From Lysinibacillus sp. B2A1 (GTDB lineage: Bacteria; Bacillota; Bacilli; Bacillales_A; Planococcaceae): a stretch of 64,000 nt of DNA. Below, in pieces: positions 8,726-18,360 of this stretch. Every line of letters starts with the position of its first letter. The stretch's first letter is position 1. A model generated the notes under the pieces. The model was not told where the DNA came from and made no database searches. It saw only the letters and a program-made list of their open reading frames with translations. The translations under genes and the position numbers were made by a program. Location: the NCBI GenBank assembly GCA_002973635.1, contig CP027224.1, positions 2,490,501-2,554,500 on the forward strand, read 5' to 3'.

Positions 8726-9481
8726 ATGACAACAGAACAATTGTTGAAGAATATTAATAACTTGATGCGAATGCACTCAGAGGGGCTTCTTGGTGGTGAA
8801 ACAATGCCTGAAGACATACTGATTGATGTTGTATCAGAAGAGGATTTACTAGAAGTATTAACGTTAGCTATGGCTTTAAATTATCAAAGAAATTCTTATA
8901 AGCTGTGGGAGTCAGTTGCAAAAACATACCAAGATGAAGAAATAAGGTGGATTTTTAATCCGAATATTGTGGTAAATAAGGATATCGATATGATTCGAGA
9001 GGTGTTACTTCTTTATCGTGTAGGATTACAGCCTAATCGACATCCAGAAATTTGGCAGCGTGTAGCTAGAGGAATCGTTCATTCTTCGGCAAAAGGAAAT
9101 GTCCTTGGTCTTATTGAATCAGTTCAATTTGATATTCATCCATTGAAGGAATTAATGCAGGGGACAAGAAAATCCGATTTTCCGTATCTATCTGGACCAA
9201 AAATCTTCAATTACTGGCTTTATGTTGTGGAGAGCTATACAGATATTTGTTGGAATTCTCGTGAACTAATGACAATTGCACCTGATACTCATATTTTGAA
9301 GGCTACCGTTAAATTAGGATTATGTTCAGAGAAGGTATTAAAAGGTGGAACTGATGATAGAGAAATTGTAGCTAACGCTTGGGAAAGGGCGCTCAAAGGA
9401 ACGGGAATAGTACCGATTGATGTGCACACACCATTATGGCTATGGTCTCGGGCTGGATTTCCTGCGTTAGTAGATTCTTAA
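8726..9481 (+). CDS. Putative HhH-GPD-like DNA glycosylase/lyase, 251 aa
   Basis: No exact family is recognised, but the C-terminal half resembles the HhH-GPD fold: a hairpin-like YLSGPKIFNYWL (lysine in the position of the OGG1-type lyase lysine) is followed about 35 residues later by APDTHILKATVKLGL, matching the catalytic-Asp motif (V/I)DTH...RLGL of glycosylases. A second, similar VPIDVHTPLWLW lies near the C-terminus. The proposed role, excision of a damaged base, is inferred. The ATG at 8726 with GGAGG seven bases upstream is chosen over the upstream TTG at 8660. The gene is convergent with rarA, another genome-maintenance gene, and follows the chemoreceptor by 93 bases. The N-terminal half is helical and unassigned. 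Confidence 0.5.
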   Translation: MTTEQLLKNINNLMRMHSEGLLGGETMPEDILIDVVSEEDLLEVLTLAMALNYQRNSYKLWESVAKTYQDEEIRWIFNPNIVVNKDIDMIREVLLLYRVGLQPNRHPEIWQRVARGIVHSSAKGNVLGLIESVQFDIHPLKELMQGTRKSDFPYLSGPKIFNYWLYVVESYTDICWNSRELMTIAPDTHILKATVKLGLCSEKVLKGGTDDREIVANAWERALKGTGIVPIDVHTPLWLWSRAGFPALVDS

Positions 9482-9583
9482 AGATGTGGAGTTGTTAAAA
9501 GGACAATACATATTAGTTGTATCATATATATTGTCCTCTTAAATATGTTCTTGAAATGCCTGATTTTCTGGGGATCAATGAAT

Positions 9584-10873
9584 TTACTGTTGTTCCTTAT
9601 GGAAAGATTTAAGCTTTTCGTAGATTCCTGCCATTCGTTTTTCTTCACCAGCGATAACAGGCGTATAAAATTCAATTCCAACAAGCTCGTCAGGTAAATA
9701 CTGCTGATCAACCCAGCCACCGAATGTACCAATTGGGGTGTTATGTGGGTATTGATAGCCGACATGTCCTAAATCTTTTGCCCCCTCGTAATGAGCATCA
9801 CGTAAATGATGTGGAATATCGCCTGTTTTTCCTTCGTGGATGCTAGCAATAGCAGCATCAATAGCTGCAATAGCGGAATTGGATTTAGATGCTAGGCACA
9901 TTTCAATCACAGCACTAGCAAGGGGAATACGAGCCTCCGGTAAACCTAAACGCTCTGCTGCTTGAACGGCAGCGAGCATATGTGCGCCAACATCTGGCTG
10001 TGCTAGTCCTATATCCTCGTAAGCCATGACAAGTAAACGTCTGCTGACAGCGACTAGATCACCAGTTTCTAGTAAATGTGCTAAATAATATAGTGCAGCA
10101 TTGGTATCACTGCCACGCACAGATTTTTGTAATGCAGATAGCAAATTGTAAAAGTGGGACCCATTTTTGTCACCGTAAACACCAATTCTTCCAATAAGAT
10201 GTTTGATAATATGATCTGCCGCAATGGTTTGACCGTCTATCTCATCACTTGCATAATAAATGGATTCAAGTAAAGTTAGTGCCTTGCGTGCATCTCCGTT
10301 AGCGGCACCAGCAATTTGTTCAATCTGTCCATCTGTTAAGATGAAATGCTGTTTGCCTAATCCACGTTTTTCATCAGCAAGTGCCTTTTTCACAAGCTCC
10401 ATAAGATTTTCCTGCGTTAGCCGTTTTAGTTGATAAATCTCCCCACAGCGGGAGCGAATCGCTGGATTGACATCGTGATATGGATTCTCAGTAGTGGCCC
10501 CAATGAGAACAATCGAGCCATTTTCAACATGTGGCAGCAAAGTATCCTGCTGTAATTTATTAAAGCGATGAATTTCATCCAAAAAAAGTAATACTTTCCC
10601 TGAGATTCTTGCTTCCTGTACAATATCCTCAACATCTTTTTTACCAGCACGTGTAGCATTTAGTGCAAAGAAGGGGAGTTTTGAGCTCCCTGCTATAGCA
10701 TTCGCAATCGACGTTTTTCCAATACCAGGCTCACCGTATAAGAGCATAGACGGAACATGTCCATTTTGAATCATTTTATAAAGAGCGGTAGTAGGACCAA
10801 TAAACTCTTGATGACCGACAATTTCATCAAGACTTAATGGTCGCATGCGGTAAGCAAGTGGTTCGTTATGCAT
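9584..10873 (-). CDS. rarA: Replication-associated recombination protein RarA (MgsA/YrvN)
   Basis: AAA+ ATPase of the clamp-loader family that acts at stalled replication forks. 429 residues. Walker A GEPGIGKT is at 47-54, Walker B is LLFLDEIHRF, sensor 1 is GATTENP, and the C-terminal tetramerisation domain ends near GGWVDQQYLP. The ATG at 10873 (protein begins MHNEPLAYRMRPLSLDEIVG) follows AAAGGGGGT and is preferred over an upstream extension. It is divergent from cymR, as in related Bacillales; the shared intergenic region contains a perfect inverted repeat. Confidence 0.95.
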   Translation of the reverse strand: MHNEPLAYRMRPLSLDEIVGHQEFIGPTTALYKMIQNGHVPSMLLYGEPGIGKTSIANAIAGSSKLPFFALNATRAGKKDVEDIVQEARISGKVLLFLDEIHRFNKLQQDTLLPHVENGSIVLIGATTENPYHDVNPAIRSRCGEIYQLKRLTQENLMELVKKALADEKRGLGKQHFILTDGQIEQIAGAANGDARKALTLLESIYYASDEIDGQTIAADHIIKHLIGRIGVYGDKNGSHFYNLLSALQKSVRGSDTNAALYYLAHLLETGDLVAVSRRLLVMAYEDIGLAQPDVGAHMLAAVQAAERLGLPEARIPLASAVIEMCLASKSNSAIAAIDAAIASIHEGKTGDIPHHLRDAHYEGAKDLGHVGYQYPHNTPIGTFGGWVDQQYLPDELVGIEFYTPVIAGEEKRMAGIYEKLKSFHKEQQ

Positions 10874-10959
10874 TAAAAATACCCCCTTTAAACCTAATGT
10901 ATATGAGCTGAAATAAAGCGTCAATGTATTTTGTCAATCTGAACTAATGCACAATTATT

Positions 10960-11019
10960 AGTATATCATAACCATTCAAGAGTATTTCCGAGTTCTTCAA
11001 GAGGAGATTATGATATACT
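10960..11019. promoter_or_regulatory. Inverted and direct repeats in the rarA-cymR intergenic region
   Basis: AGTATATCATAA (10960-10971) is the exact reverse complement of TTATGATATACT (11008-11019). Between them TTCAAGAG occurs twice (10976-10983 and 10997-11004), 21 bases apart. The arms contain TATACT/TATCAT-like elements that could be divergent -10 boxes. A regulator site or paired promoters are plausible; CymR autoregulation is only a guess. Confidence 0.45.
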
Positions 11020-11059
11020 GTTGGTAGTATTTTTGACTAGACTAATTGAGGGTGATAAA

Positions 11060-11479
11060 ATGAAAATTTCAACTAAAGGCCGTTATGGGCTAACAATTAT
11101 GATTGAATTAGCAAAGCATTATGGAGAAGGTCCTATACCGTTACGTAAAATTGCCGCAGAAAAGGAGTTATCTGAGGCCTATTTAGAGCAATTGGTTTCC
11201 CCGCTACGTAATTCAGGCTTAGTAAAGAGTGTACGTGGTGCCTATGGTGGTTATATGCTAGCGAATCCACCGAGTGAGATTTCCGCAGCAAATGTTATTA
11301 GTGTTTTAGAAGGTCCTATCCAGCCGGTTGAAGGAATTGAAAATGAGGAAGCACCTCAACGAGAGCTATGGCTTCGCATTCGCGATGCTGTGAAAAATGT
11401 GTTGGATACAACTACTATTGAAGATTTAGCACAATATACTGAGGAGAATGTAGTGGAAGGCTATATGTTCTATATTTAA
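11060..11479 (+). CDS. cymR: Rrf2-family regulator CymR
   Basis: Winged-helix repressor of 139 residues, the master regulator of cysteine metabolism in Bacillus, where it works with CysK. The N-terminus MKISTKGRYGLTIMIELA is typical. The recognition region includes KELSEAYLEQLVSPLRN and the wing GAYGGYMLA. There are no [Fe-S] cysteines, which distinguishes it from IscR/NsrR. The ATG at 11060 follows GAGGGTGA; the upstream TTG would add a non-conserved tail. It precedes the cysteine desulfurase gene, with a terminator between, so the two may be separate transcripts. It may control the sulfur island at 32-38 kb (inference). Confidence 0.9.
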   Translation: MKISTKGRYGLTIMIELAKHYGEGPIPLRKIAAEKELSEAYLEQLVSPLRNSGLVKSVRGAYGGYMLANPPSEISAANVISVLEGPIQPVEGIENEEAPQRELWLRIRDAVKNVLDTTTIEDLAQYTEENVVEGYMFYI

Positions 11480-11489
11480 TTAAGTTTAG

Positions 11490-11543
11490 GCTAAAGCATC
11501 GTTATTCTTTTTTTGTAGGGATACGGATGCTTTAGCGCTTTTC
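11490..11543 (+). terminator. Terminator after cymR
   Basis: GCTAAAGCATC pairs with GATGCTTTAGC (11526-11536), followed by GCTTTTC. The arms are perfect. Confidence 0.65.
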
Positions 11544-11562
11544 GTACAAAGGAGTTTTCAAC

Positions 11563-12711
11563 ATGAAATCATATATTTATCTCGATCATGCGGCAACAGC
11601 ACCTATGAATGACAAGGTCATCCATGCTATGACTGTTGCAATGCAGGATGTTTATGGAAATGCATCGAGTATTCATGGAGCAGGTCGAGAGGCACGGAAA
11701 TATTTAGATGATGCACGTGAAGTATTAGCCAAGTCAATTGGTGCTCAGCCTGGAGAAATCATTTTAACAAGTGGTGGCACTGAGGCGGATAATACAGCAA
11801 TACTGGGAACCGTGAATGCCCGAGCTAGTGAAGGGAAACACATTATTACTACACAAATTGAACATCATGCCGTGCTACACACATGTGAAAAGCTTGAGCG
11901 AGATGGCTTTGACGTAACCTATTTACCAGTTGATGAAAAGGGACGTGTTTCTGTAGAAGATGTGCGGAATGCATTACGAGAGGATACGATTTTAGTTACG
12001 ATTATGTATGGGAATAATGAAGTCGGAACAATTCAACCGATTGCTGAAATTGGGGAGCTTTTACTAGAACATAAGGCCACTTTCCATACAGATGCAGTGC
12101 AGGCATACGGTTTAGAGACATTAAATGTTGCTGATTTACATGTGGATTTACTAAGTGTTTCTGCGCATAAAATTAACGGCCCTAAAGGGATTGGCTTCCT
12201 TTACCAAAAAACGGGAACGCAGCTAGCTAGCTATGCTCTTGGTGGTCAACAGGAGAAAAAACGTCGTGCAGGCACTGAGAATGTACCTGCAATTATTGGT
12301 TTTGCGACAGCTGTGCAAATTGCAAATGACTTGCGTGAAGAGAAACGAGCGCTGTACAATCGCTTTAAGCAAATTATGCTTGATATTTTTACACAAGAAA
12401 AGCTAACATACCACATCAATGGAGATGTAGAAAATACACTTCCACATCTTTTAAATGTAAGTTTCGCTGGTATGGAAGTAGAGTCCTTCCTTGTAAATCT
12501 TGATATGGCAGGTATTTGTGTGTCAAGTGGATCTGCTTGCACTGCGGGTTCCATTGACCCATCTCATGTTTTAGTGGCAATGTTTGGACAAGGAGCAGAG
12601 GAATTACGTAACTCCATTCGTTTTAGCTTTGGACAAGGTTTAACGGAAGAGAATGTACGATATGCTACTGAGAAAACAGCAGCAGTTGTGAAAAGACTTG
12701 CGAAAAAATAA
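11563..12711 (+). CDS. iscS: Cysteine desulfurase (YrvO type, partner of MnmA)
   Basis: PLP-dependent aminotransferase-fold enzyme, 382 residues, that takes sulfur from cysteine as a protein persulfide. PLP lysine is Lys203 in SAHKINGPKG; the active cysteine is Cys326 in SGSACTAGS. The ATG at 11563 follows AAAGGAG. Placement directly before mnmA matches the dedicated YrvO-MnmA pair of Bacillus, which supplies sulfur for tRNA 2-thiouridine, rather than the Fe-S cluster SufS. A dispersed repeat (copy C) separates it from mnmA. Confidence 0.92.
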   Translation: MKSYIYLDHAATAPMNDKVIHAMTVAMQDVYGNASSIHGAGREARKYLDDAREVLAKSIGAQPGEIILTSGGTEADNTAILGTVNARASEGKHIITTQIEHHAVLHTCEKLERDGFDVTYLPVDEKGRVSVEDVRNALREDTILVTIMYGNNEVGTIQPIAEIGELLLEHKATFHTDAVQAYGLETLNVADLHVDLLSVSAHKINGPKGIGFLYQKTGTQLASYALGGQQEKKRRAGTENVPAIIGFATAVQIANDLREEKRALYNRFKQIMLDIFTQEKLTYHINGDVENTLPHLLNVSFAGMEVESFLVNLDMAGICVSSGSACTAGSIDPSHVLVAMFGQGAEELRNSIRFSFGQGLTEENVRYATEKTAAVVKRLAKK

Positions 12712-12735
12712 AGTATATAGCGCTTAACTTGTTTT

Positions 12736-12925
12736 ATCTTCATTCAGCAGAAGACTCCAGCCTCTACAGGTGGTGAGATGAATGCGGTATTGGTTCCTTT
12801 TAAGTGGGTGTCCAAACACCTACTGAATGAAGATAAGCCTCCGGCGGATGTCACGGATTTTCAAAGGAATGAATTATGCGGACATAATTCAAAATCCGGA
12901 CGCAATTACGCCAAGGCGAAATTGA
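12736..12925 (+). repeat. Second dispersed structured repeat, copy C (internally shortened)
   Basis: ATCTTCATTCAG (12736-12747) pairs exactly with CTGAATGAAGAT (12823-12834). Inside is CCTCTACAGGTGGTGAGATG. Downstream follow CCTCCGGCGGATGTCACGG, then GGATTTT...AAAATCC enclosing GAATTATGCGGACATAATTC, then a CAATTACGCC/GGCG-AATTG hairpin (12902-12923). It shares modules with copies D, E, F and G. It fills most of the iscS-mnmA gap and is non-coding. Confidence 0.65.
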
Positions 12926-12935
12926 TGGAAATTGA

Positions 12936-14081
<1,146 letters not shown>

Positions 14082-14083
14082 TT

Positions 14084-14130
14084 AGTGAAAAGACTGCTGT
14101 AGTTGCTTTATATGAGCAGTCTTTCACTAT
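14084..14130 (+). terminator. Strong hairpin after mnmA
   Basis: AGTGAAAAGACTGCT pairs with AGCAGTCTTTCACT with one mismatch. There is little T-run after the stem, so it may be a terminator or a processing hairpin between mnmA and yrrB. Confidence 0.5.
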
Positions 14131-14149
14131 GTAGAGGTGAACGAATACT

Positions 14150-14809
14150 ATGGATTTTAACGAACAGGGCATTTTAGCCTTTCAAGAAAAGCGCTATGAA
14201 GATGCTGCACAACTTTTTACACAAGCAATTGAAGCAGAACCACAAAATGCAATTGGCTATGTTAACTTTGGGAATCTTTTAGCAGTTTTAGAGGATACTG
14301 AGCGTGCAGAGAGATTCTTTCAAAAAGCCATCACTGTAGATGAAACAGCAGCAACTGCTTACTATGGCTTGGCTAATTTATACTATAATGTTGAACGCTA
14401 TGCAGAAGCCGTAAAATTATATGAGCAAGCACTAAAGCATAAAATAGAAGGTGCAGATGTATATTATATGATGGGTAAATGCTTTGAGCGTATGGAGAAT
14501 TCAAAGCTGGCACTGCCATATTTACAACGTGCTAGTGAGCTTGCGCCAGAGGATACACAAATTCGTCTTGCCTATGCTATCGTGCTATGTGCGCTAGAAA
14601 TGTTTACAGAAGGGAAACAGGAGCTGGATCAGTTAATCGAGCAGGATTGGAATAATGCTGATGCACATTATAATTTAGGTGTACTTTATGCAGTGTCTAC
14701 AGATCAAACAGAAGAGGCAATGTATCATCTAAAACAAGCCTTTACCCTACAACCTGACTATGACCAAGCAAGATATATTTATGATATGATTGCGCAACGA
14801 TTTAACTAA
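14150..14809 (+). CDS. yrrB: TPR-repeat protein YrrB
   Basis: Soluble protein of 219 residues made almost wholly of about six tetratricopeptide repeats (for example AIGYVNFGNLL, AATAYYGLANLYY, ADAHYNLGVLY), a scaffold for protein contacts. B. subtilis YrrB occupies the same position after mnmA; its partner is not established. The ATG at 14150 follows AGAGGTGA. No catalytic motif is present. A strong terminator follows. Confidence 0.85.
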   Translation: MDFNEQGILAFQEKRYEDAAQLFTQAIEAEPQNAIGYVNFGNLLAVLEDTERAERFFQKAITVDETAATAYYGLANLYYNVERYAEAVKLYEQALKHKIEGADVYYMMGKCFERMENSKLALPYLQRASELAPEDTQIRLAYAIVLCALEMFTEGKQELDQLIEQDWNNADAHYNLGVLYAVSTDQTEEAMYHLKQAFTLQPDYDQARYIYDMIAQRFN

Positions 14810-14814
14810 TATAG

Positions 14815-14854
14815 AAGCAGCAAGTGTCACTCCATGAACTTGCTGCTTTTTTTG
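14815..14854 (+). terminator. Intrinsic terminator after yrrB
   Basis: AAGCAGCAAGT pairs exactly with ACTTGCTGCTT, followed by TTTTTT. Confidence 0.8.
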
Positions 14855-14855
14855 T

Positions 14856-14986
14856 CTTGATTCAGTGGGCGTACAAATGGTCACTGAATCAAGAAAAAGC
14901 CCCTGACAGATATCATGGATTTTGAGGAGGAGCTTTTCGAGTGAGCTTGTAAAAAATCCGGATGCAATTACGCTGAGGTGTAATTG
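14856..14986 (+). repeat. Second dispersed structured repeat, copy D (short form)
   Basis: CTTGATTCAGTG (14856-14867) pairs exactly with CACTGAATCAAG (14882-14893). Then come a GGATTTT/AAAATCC pair and a CAATTACGC-TGAG-GTGTAATTG hairpin (14965-14986). Compared with C it has lost the left CCTCTA module. With the yrrB terminator it accounts for most of the 319-base gap before the MFS gene. Confidence 0.6.
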
Positions 14987-15128
14987 ATTTTAGTAATAAA
15001 CTGAACAGAGATATTGAAGAAAATTACAATAATGATCCATTATTTTTTGATAAAATGAATCCTTTCTTCTTTCATTTTAAGCTCAAACTTGGTAATGTAT
15101 GTCATGCAGGAAAGGATAAGGTGACAAG

Positions 15129-16571
15129 ATGAATAAAGTATTTATTGCACTACTACTTGTAACAGCACTTGCTGCAATTGAAGGAACGATTGTTAGTACT
15201 GCTATTCCAAGCATTACAGCTGATCTATTAGGTGTGGACTTAATAAGTTGGATTTATTCAGCTTATTTATTAGCTTCTGCCATTGCTGCGATTATTTTTG
15301 GAAAGTTAGCCGATTTATTTGGACGTAAACGGATGATTATTACGGGTATCATTATTTTTTTATTAGGTTCCATGTTATGTGGTTTAGCACAATCGATGGA
15401 GCAATTAATTGTCTTTCGTGCGATCCAAGGTATTGGCGCAGGTTCAATTTTACCAATTACATTAACGATGGTTGGTGAGTTGTTTAAGACCGAAAAGGCG
15501 CGAGCTAAAGGACAAAGCTATTTAAGTATGGTATGGGGCGTGTCTGGCGTGGTTGGTCCATTATTTGGAGGATTTATTGTTGACCAAGTGTCATGGCATT
15601 TTATTTTTTTCATTAATGTACCATTTGGCTTAGCCTCCATTTATTTAATAGTTAAACATTATCAAGAACAGTTAGAGACAGTGAAACGTAAAATTGACTA
15701 CTTAGGCGCTGTGTTATTTACAATTGGAATGGTTTCGCTGTTATATGTTATTATCAATAACAGCAAAACACAGGCTTGGTTATCGAGCGAATCGCTTCTT
15801 ATGTATGGAGTCGCAGTTGTACTTTTAGGAATTTTTATATGGGTGGAGCTACGAGCAGAAGAGCCTATTATTCCGTTAACGTTGTTTAAAAATGGTCGCC
15901 TAATGGTGATTAATGCCTTAACATTAAGCGGAATGTCTATTGTGATTGGTGTGACGGTCTATATTCCGATATTTGCACAAAGTGTTCTTGGCAAAAATGC
16001 AACACAAGCAGGTTTATTATTAACACCGATGTCCATTTTCTGGACAGTGAACTCTATTATGGCAGGTTATTTAATCGGACGATTGACAAATAAACGAATT
16101 ATCCAAATGGGTACAATTTTACTGGTTACGGGTACACTATTGCTTGCAAGACTATCTTCAGGTTCTAGCGATTTCAGTGCTTATTTCGCTTCATCATTAA
16201 TCGGACTAGGTATGGGCTTTATCATGCCGATGTTGATGATTTCCATTCAAAAGGTGGCAGATCCGAAACAGCTCGGTATATCAATTGGTCTGAACTCTTT
16301 TACAAATACATTTAGTCAAGCGGTTGGTGCAGCACTATTTGGAATGATTTTTAACCTTGCAACAAGTGAAAAAATGGCTTCATTAGGAAAAGGTGAAATT
16401 CAATTAAATGGTGAATTTGCAAAAGGTGGATTTAGTGTAGATGAAGTAAGCTTTTTAAAGGAAACTATTGCGAATGGTGTAAGCTATGTATATATAGCTG
16501 CCTTTGTTTTTGCCATTTTTGCCCTTGTTTTCTCCTTCTTTATAGCAACGAAATCTAAAGAGAAGGCGTAA
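15129..16571 (+). CDS. MFS multidrug exporter, DHA2 (EmrB/QacA) family
   Basis: Integral membrane drug:proton antiporter of 480 residues with about 14 hydrophobic segments. Motif A-type GKLADLFGRKR is near residue 58; the motif C-like GVSGVVGPLFGG is near 138-149; WHFIFFINVPFG follows, typical of DHA2 exporters. The start at 15129 follows AGGATAAGGTGA. The gene is monocistronic-looking. No regulator gene adjoins it and the substrate cannot be predicted. Confidence 0.87.
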   Translation: MNKVFIALLLVTALAAIEGTIVSTAIPSITADLLGVDLISWIYSAYLLASAIAAIIFGKLADLFGRKRMIITGIIIFLLGSMLCGLAQSMEQLIVFRAIQGIGAGSILPITLTMVGELFKTEKARAKGQSYLSMVWGVSGVVGPLFGGFIVDQVSWHFIFFINVPFGLASIYLIVKHYQEQLETVKRKIDYLGAVLFTIGMVSLLYVIINNSKTQAWLSSESLLMYGVAVVLLGIFIWVELRAEEPIIPLTLFKNGRLMVINALTLSGMSIVIGVTVYIPIFAQSVLGKNATQAGLLLTPMSIFWTVNSIMAGYLIGRLTNKRIIQMGTILLVTGTLLLARLSSGSSDFSAYFASSLIGLGMGFIMPMLMISIQKVADPKQLGISIGLNSFTNTFSQAVGAALFGMIFNLATSEKMASLGKGEIQLNGEFAKGGFSVDEVSFLKETIANGVSYVYIAAFVFAIFALVFSFFIATKSKEKA

Positions 16572-16603
16572 TAAAATAGCTTTTTTGTAATCTTGAAACA
16601 ATA

Positions 16604-16691
16604 AAAATCCACTCCACTTTCTGTGAGAAGGCAATATTGGACTTAAAGGGTCTTTTGCTTTTCTTGCAGAACGCTAGGTGGATTTTTTTGT
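16604..16691. terminator. Possible terminator between convergent MFS and relP genes
   Basis: AAAATCCAC (16604-16612) pairs with GTGGATTTT (16678-16686), followed by further T. The loop is unusually long (about 65 bases), so confidence is moderate. Confidence 0.4.
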
Positions 16692-16721
16692 TCTATCAAA
16701 ACATCATTGGTAACATTTATA

Positions 16722-17450
16722 TCAATATTTTTTATTGCTAGGTAGCTGCGTTAAGTATTTAGCTAGATGTGTTATAGATGTATTATCTAACAATGAAGGC
16801 TCAGCTTCATTTTCTTTTAAAATATTGATCTCTTTATTCAGTCGCTCCATTTTTCGATCTAATTCAGCTGCTTGTAGAGCGGCTTCCTTTAATTCAACAC
16901 GAATACGTTCGGGTACTTCTTTGTTATACTTATAATAAATTTTGTGTTCGAGGCTTGCCCAAAAATCCATCGCTATAGTTCGGATTTGAATTTCTGTATA
17001 AACCTTCTCCATATGGTCTGACATAAATATCGGGATTTTAATAATGAGATGTAAGCTTTGATAACCATTTTCTTTTGGCTCAGCAATATAATCTTTAACC
17101 TCTACAACCTCAATGTCATGTTGTGCCTGTAACATGGCACTAACCTTATAAATATCCTCCACAAAGGAACAGGTGATGCGAGCCCCTGCAATATCACGAA
17201 TGTTTTCACGAACCGCTTCCATTGACGGAGGAAGTTCTTTTTTCATCATCTTTCCCAAAATACTTTTAGGAGATTTTACACGTGTGGAAATATGTTCAAT
17301 TGGATTATATTCATGAATCAACTTAAATTCTTCTTGTAAGATATTTATTTTCGTCTCCACTTCTTGTAGGGCAAATTTATAGGCTAAAAAGAAGCGTGTT
17401 AATTCAGTTTGAAATGATTTTAAAGAGTTTACTTCAAGTTCTGTTTTCAT
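16722..17450 (-). CDS. relP: Small alarmone synthetase, RelP/YwaC type GTP pyrophosphokinase
   Basis: Stand-alone (p)ppGpp synthetase of 242 residues without hydrolase or ACT domains. The RelA/SpoT core shows YNPIEHISTRVKSP, DIAGARITCSFV, EPKENGYQSLHLII and EIQIRTIAMDFWASLEHK, which carry the GTP- and ATP-binding and catalytic residues. Overall pattern is closer to B. subtilis YwaC (SAS2/RelP) than to YjbM (RelQ), as judged from memory. A pair of helices follows the core, as in SAS tetramers. In homologues it responds to cell-envelope stress; no regulatory site is visible here. Confidence 0.85.
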   Translation of the reverse strand: MKTELEVNSLKSFQTELTRFFLAYKFALQEVETKINILQEEFKLIHEYNPIEHISTRVKSPKSILGKMMKKELPPSMEAVRENIRDIAGARITCSFVEDIYKVSAMLQAQHDIEVVEVKDYIAEPKENGYQSLHLIIKIPIFMSDHMEKVYTEIQIRTIAMDFWASLEHKIYYKYNKEVPERIRVELKEAALQAAELDRKMERLNKEINILKENEAEPSLLDNTSITHLAKYLTQLPSNKKY

Positions 17451-17568
17451 ATTTTATAAGTCCTTTCTTGTTTTAGGCTAACAATAGGAGGGCATACCTA
17501 TCATAAGTGAAAACTCCTGTATGCGTGGTAAAAAGAGGATTCTTATGTATTAGTTTTATCTTTACTCA

Positions 17569-17840
17569 GCAGAATACTCCTACCTCTATAGGTGGCAAGA
17601 TGAATGCGATTTTTTCCTATTGGTGGGCATACAAACGGCCGCTGAAATAGAGGAACTCAGGTTAAGATCCTCACATCCTGTGAAAACGCTTGAGTGACCA
17701 ACATCGTGTTGCTGCCGCTCGTTAGCACTACGCTTTCGCACAAAAAACATTTGTTGACCTAAAGCACCTAGGCGGATGTCACGGATTTTGAAAAACATCA
17801 AAAAACTAATGCCAAAATCCAGATGAATATATTTTGCATC
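17569..17840 (+). repeat. Second dispersed structured repeat, copy E (long form)
   Basis: The 622-base gap 17451-18072 holds a long repeat: TCAGCAGAATACTCCTACC, TCTATAGGTGG, GATGAATGCG, then GAGGAACTCAGGTTAAG, a hairpin around TCACATCCTGTGA, CCAACATCGTGTTGCTGCC, TTTCGCACAAAAAACAT, and GGCGGATGTCACGGATTTT. The middle section is almost identical to copy F and shares its hairpin core with A and B. The remaining ~230 bases before the 18-kb terminator show no gene. Confidence 0.65.
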
Positions 17841-18039
17841 CAAATGCTTAAGCCTATACCGTAGTAGGAGGTTATGACGATCATTCCTATGAGAAGTGCG
17901 GGAATAATAAATAAGATTAGATATTAAGAAATATATTCATGTGAACCCCTTATACTTCATGCTATACAATATAGAACTCACATGACAAATAAAAGGTTTC
18001 AGAAATTCTCGAATGGAATAGAGGAGAGAGGGTGAGGAG

Positions 18040-18076
18040 TTAAAACAAAGGGGAGCTAGATGTCCCTTTGTTTTAA
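18040..18076. terminator. Terminator after the 95-aa gene
   Basis: TTAAAACAAAGGG (18040-18052) pairs with CCCTTTGTTTTAA (18064-18076). The stem includes the stop codon of the minus-strand gene and is nearly symmetric. Confidence 0.65.
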
Positions 18077-18360
18077 CTAATAATTTCAGCATGTAAGTTA
18101 TAACGCTTATTGAACTCGTCTACAAATACTTGTAAATCAATATATGTTCCAATATAAGGCTCTGTTTCTTGGTCACGCAGAAAGCCGCATGTTGCTTTTA
18201 ATGATTTGGAAAACTCTAATAACATTTGCTCATTATCTAGCTGTACATGCAAGGAACGTGAATTATCCTTAGTGTTTACTTTAAAGTACTTGCCGTCTAT
18301 AATACGTTCTAAATTTGTTTCTTGAAAAGGGAAAATAATATCTTTATAAATTAACTTCAC
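18073..18360 (-). CDS. Hypothetical protein, 95 aa, coupled to the HisA-like gene
   Basis: Not recognised. Small soluble protein with no membrane segment or motif. Its GTG start overlaps the TGA stop of the HisA-like gene by four bases (GTGA), so the two are very likely co-translated. A terminator sits on its stop codon, so the operon ends here. The tight coupling suggests a shared pathway, but no function can be given. Confidence 0.65.
   Translation of the reverse strand: MKLIYKDIIFPFQETNLERIIDGKYFKVNTKDNSRSLHVQLDNEQMLLEFSKSLKATCGFLRDQETEPYIGTYIDLQVFVDEFNKRYNLHAEIIS

Noticed and set aside
17586..17843. 85-residue open frame on the minus strand
   Set aside because: It falls within repeat E; no ribosome site, and not preserved in the parallel copy F.
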